Origin: CAYLZO01 sp964387775
Lineage (GTDB): Bacteria > Chloroflexota > Anaerolineae > JAAYZQ01
NCBI GenBank assembly: GCA_964387775.1
Contig: CAYLZO010000254.1
Coordinates: 1 to 7,316, forward strand
Length of the DNA: 7,316 bases
Reading direction: 5' to 3'
Of this stretch, positions 5,972 through 7,316 are shown piece after piece. The notes under the pieces are model-generated. The model was not told where the DNA came from and made no database searches. It saw only the letters and a list, made by a program, of their open reading frames with translations. Numbering within the stretch: position 1 is the first letter of the stretch; the number at the start of each line of letters is the position of its first letter. The position numbers were made by a program, and so were the translations under genes.

Positions 5972-6763
5972 ACTGAAAAGACACTTACCGGCTGGGCCTT
6001 GATCCTGGGCGCGTCGAGCGGCTTTGGCGCCGCCGCCAGCCGGGCGCTGTCGGCAGCGGGCATGGACGTGATCGGCGTGCACCTCGACCTCAAATCGACG
6101 CTGCCCCGGGCCGAGGCGGTCGTGGCCGACGTGGAGGCCAACGGCCGGCGCGCCCTCTTTTTTAACGTCAACGCCGCCGACGCCGAGAAACGGACGCAGG
6201 TCCTCGAGGCGGTCTCGGCCGAGGCCGGCACAGGCAGCATCCGCGTCGTGCTCCACTCGCTGGCCTTCGGCTCGCTCAAGCCCTTCGTGGCCCAGGGCCC
6301 GGACGAGAGCTTGAGCCCGGCACAGATGGAGATGACGTTCAACGTCATGGCCCACAGCCTGGTCTATTGGGCCCAGGACCTGGCCTGGCACGGCCTCTTT
6401 GCCGACGATGCCCGGGTCTTTGCCATGACCAGCGCCGGCAGCCACCTGGTCTTTGCCACTTACGGCGCCGTCAGCGCGGCCAAGGCCGCCCTGGAGAGCC
6501 ACGTCCGGCAACTGGCCCTGGAGCTGGCGCCCCGCAACGTCAAGGTCAACGCCATCCAGGCCGGCATCACCGACACGCCGGCCTTGCGCCAGATTCCGGG
6601 CCACGAGGAGGCCATCGAGATCGCCATGGCCCGCCATCCCTTCGGCCGTATGACCACGCCCGAGGACGTGGCCTTGGCCCTGGTCGAGTTGGCGAGGCCC
6701 GGCTGCGCCTGGATGACGGGCAACGTCATCCGCGTCGATGGCGGGGAGGACATCGTCGCCTAG
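5969..6763 (+). CDS. Short-chain dehydrogenase, FabL/FabI-like enoyl-ACP reductase candidate
   Basis: The likely role is NAD(P)H-dependent reduction of enoyl-ACP, the last step of each fatty acid elongation cycle. The 264-residue protein has the Rossmann motif GASSGFG (14-20), HSLAFGSLKPF (96-106) where classical family members have NNAG, and Tyr165-GAVSAA-Lys172. That Tyr-x6-Lys spacing marks enoyl-ACP reductases of the FabI and FabL types, against Tyr-x3-Lys in ketoreductases such as FabG. The classical GxxxGxG glycine motif and the C-terminal half (AGITDTPALRQIP, PFGRMTTPEDVA, VIRVDGG) fit FabL (enoyl reductase III) better than FabI. The start is TTG with GGGAGG six bases upstream. It is separated from the dehydrogenase by 110 bases holding a hairpin, so it may be partly uncoupled from that operon. 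The family is secure; enoyl reductase activity is likely; substrate as ACP or CoA ester is undecided. Confidence 0.85.
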   Translation: MTEKTLTGWALILGASSGFGAAASRALSAAGMDVIGVHLDLKSTLPRAEAVVADVEANGRRALFFNVNAADAEKRTQVLEAVSAEAGTGSIRVVLHSLAFGSLKPFVAQGPDESLSPAQMEMTFNVMAHSLVYWAQDLAWHGLFADDARVFAMTSAGSHLVFATYGAVSAAKAALESHVRQLALELAPRNVKVNAIQAGITDTPALRQIPGHEEAIEIAMARHPFGRMTTPEDVALALVELARPGCAWMTGNVIRVDGGEDIVA

Positions 6764-6768
6764 CAGTC

Positions 6769-6797
6769 TGTCGGAGAAGTCTTGCTTCTCGCTGACA
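6769..6797. repeat. Imperfect hairpin at the IS left end
   Basis: TGTC pairs with GACA and GAGAAG (6774-6779) pairs with CTTCTC (6785-6790), with one unpaired base on the left side and three on the right. Hairpins at insertion-sequence ends can bind transposase or block read-through transcription from the flank. Here it could also end transcription of the reductase, although no T-run follows. Confidence 0.5.
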
Positions 6798-6810
6798 TTT
6801 GGTGTAAATT
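6782..6810 (+). promoter_or_regulatory. Possible transposase promoter, leaderless arrangement
   Basis: TTGCTT (6782-6787) and TAAATT (6805-6810) are separated by exactly 17 bases. The ATG follows six bases after the -10 box, with no clear ribosome binding site, so the transcript would start at or next to the start codon. The -35 box overlaps the right arm of the hairpin. The evidence is positional only. Confidence 0.35.
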
Positions 6811-6816
6811 TTGGGC

Positions 6817-7281
6817 ATGGCTAGAAAATTCATAACCGTCAATTACGATGAAGTCCTCGATCTCAAGGTCAGTTTGCGAGACGTCTTGCCATTTGACCAT
6901 TTGGCTCGTTTTGTGGTCAGGGTCGTGGCTCAACTGGATTTGAATCCGATTTACAGCCAGTACAGCGCCTTGGGCGCACCACCCTACGCCCCTGAAATCT
7001 TGCTAGCCTTGCTGTTCTATGGATACGCCACGGGCGTGTTCAGTTCGCGCAAGATCGAAAAGGCGACCTACGAAACGCTCCCGTTCCGTTTCATTGCTGG
7101 CAACTTGCATCCTGACCATGATACCATCGCCGACTTTCGGAAGACCTTCTTGCCAGAGATCAAGGAATTGTTTGTCCAAATCTTGCTGCTGGCGCAAGAG
7201 GAAGGCCTGCTCGAGTTGGGCAACATCAGTTTGGATGGGTCGAAAATCCATGCCGATGCTTCCAAAAGCAAAGCTGTGAGT
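6817..7281 (+). pseudogene. IS1182-family transposase, N-terminal part only
   Basis: Transposase of the IS1182 type (N-terminal DUF772-like domain, then a DDE nuclease domain). The reading frame opens with MARKFITVNYDEVL. It contains APEILLALLFYGYATGVFSSRKIE (58-81), where family members have the same helix, then HPDHDTIADFRK (98-109) and ISLDGSKIHADASKSKAVS (137-155) with the first catalytic Asp at 140. The family normally continues after SKAVS with a tyrosine and a charged helix. Here the frame instead runs into FNSPLGILVLQ, which matches nothing in the family, and the DNA at that point changes to a CRISPR-like repeat. About two thirds of the protein, including the remaining catalytic residues, is therefore missing. 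The frame stays open to the window edge, so truncation by an assembly join cannot be excluded. Its base composition differs strongly from the lipid genes. Confidence 0.75.
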
Positions 7282-7316
7282 TTCAATTCCCCACTCGGAA
7301 TTCTGGTCCTTCAAGC
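7280..7316 (-). CRISPR. Single 37-base CRISPR-like repeat at the window end
   Basis: The plus strand begins GTTTCAAT and ends CCTTCAAGC at the last base; the minus strand therefore ends in ATTGAAAC, the common 3' end of many type I and III repeats. AATTCC (7285-7290) and GGAATT (7297-7302) form an internal six-base dyad with a six-base loop, placed as in such repeats. The length of 37 is typical. Only one copy and no spacer or cas gene is visible, so this is recognition by form alone. If real, the array and its leader lie to the right, transcription runs leftward, and this is the trailer-end repeat. Confidence 0.55.

Larger units (their letters stand above)
6764..7281 (+). mobile_element. IS1182-like insertion sequence, left end, truncated
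   Basis: From just after the reductase stop codon the sequence drops to about 50% G+C, uses many TTG, AAA and ATT codons, and encodes an IS1182-type transposase. The left end reads CAGTCTGTCGGAGAAGTC, like the terminal repeats of this IS family as I recall them. The exact boundary is within a few bases of 6762, and TAG of the reductase could even be part of the element. No right end is visible because the element is cut at about 7281. Confidence 0.65.

Noticed and set aside
4428..5984. Very long open frame (over 500 codons) on the minus strand opposite the dehydrogenase
   Set aside because: The plus-strand dehydrogenase shows all catalytic motifs over the whole stretch; the opposite frame is a GC-driven shadow rich in His, Gly, Leu and Val.
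7003..7314. Minus-strand open frame opposite the transposase and the end repeat
   Set aside because: It is antisense to a recognisable transposase and its start lies in the CRISPR-like repeat; no family likeness.

Overview
The window is high-GC DNA (roughly 70% G+C in its coding parts) with very little spacing between genes. It carries lipid-metabolism genes in two divergent groups and ends in a lower-GC accessory patch. Gene content, the anaerobe-like electron-transfer flavoprotein and the use of TTG starts would fit a Chloroflexota-like or other high-GC environmental bacterium. No rRNA or other marker is present, so the taxonomic guess is weak.

Left part (1-1865, minus strand): fabF (beta-ketoacyl-ACP synthase II, complete, Cys-His-His triad intact) is followed after 6 bases by a right-hand fragment of fabH (beta-ketoacyl-ACP synthase III, running off the left edge, TTG start). 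These are the elongating and initiating condensing enzymes of type II fatty acid synthesis.

Middle (1866-5858, plus strand): a 219-base divergent intergenic region with several palindromes leads into etfB, etfA and a 574-residue acyl-CoA dehydrogenase, all co-directional. EtfB has the GRQAIDGDTAQVGP loop, and EtfA has sequence features, of the electron-transfer flavoproteins found in anaerobes and in electron-bifurcating complexes. The dehydrogenase is of the long type, with an N-terminal extension, a charged insert and a C-terminal extension. Together they look like one dehydrogenase/electron-carrier unit.

Right part (5859-6763): a FabL/FabI-like short-chain dehydrogenase (enoyl-ACP reductase candidate, Tyr-x6-Lys) begins at a TTG behind a strong ribosome binding site. 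All four plus-strand lipid genes have a strong hairpin or palindrome just upstream of the ribosome binding site. Upstream of etfB (two tandem copies) and of the dehydrogenase this is the same palindrome plus Shine-Dalgarno module, and the diverged copy carries a compensatory base-pair change. Upstream of etfA it is a pyrimidine/purine repeat with four runs of five G.

End (6764-7316): directly after the reductase stop codon lies the left end of an IS1182-like element of clearly lower GC. Its transposase reads normally for about 154 residues and then stops matching its family. The break coincides with a 37-base sequence that has the look of a CRISPR repeat and ends exactly at the last base of the window. 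This suggests the window or contig ends inside a CRISPR array whose crRNA-sense strand is the minus strand.
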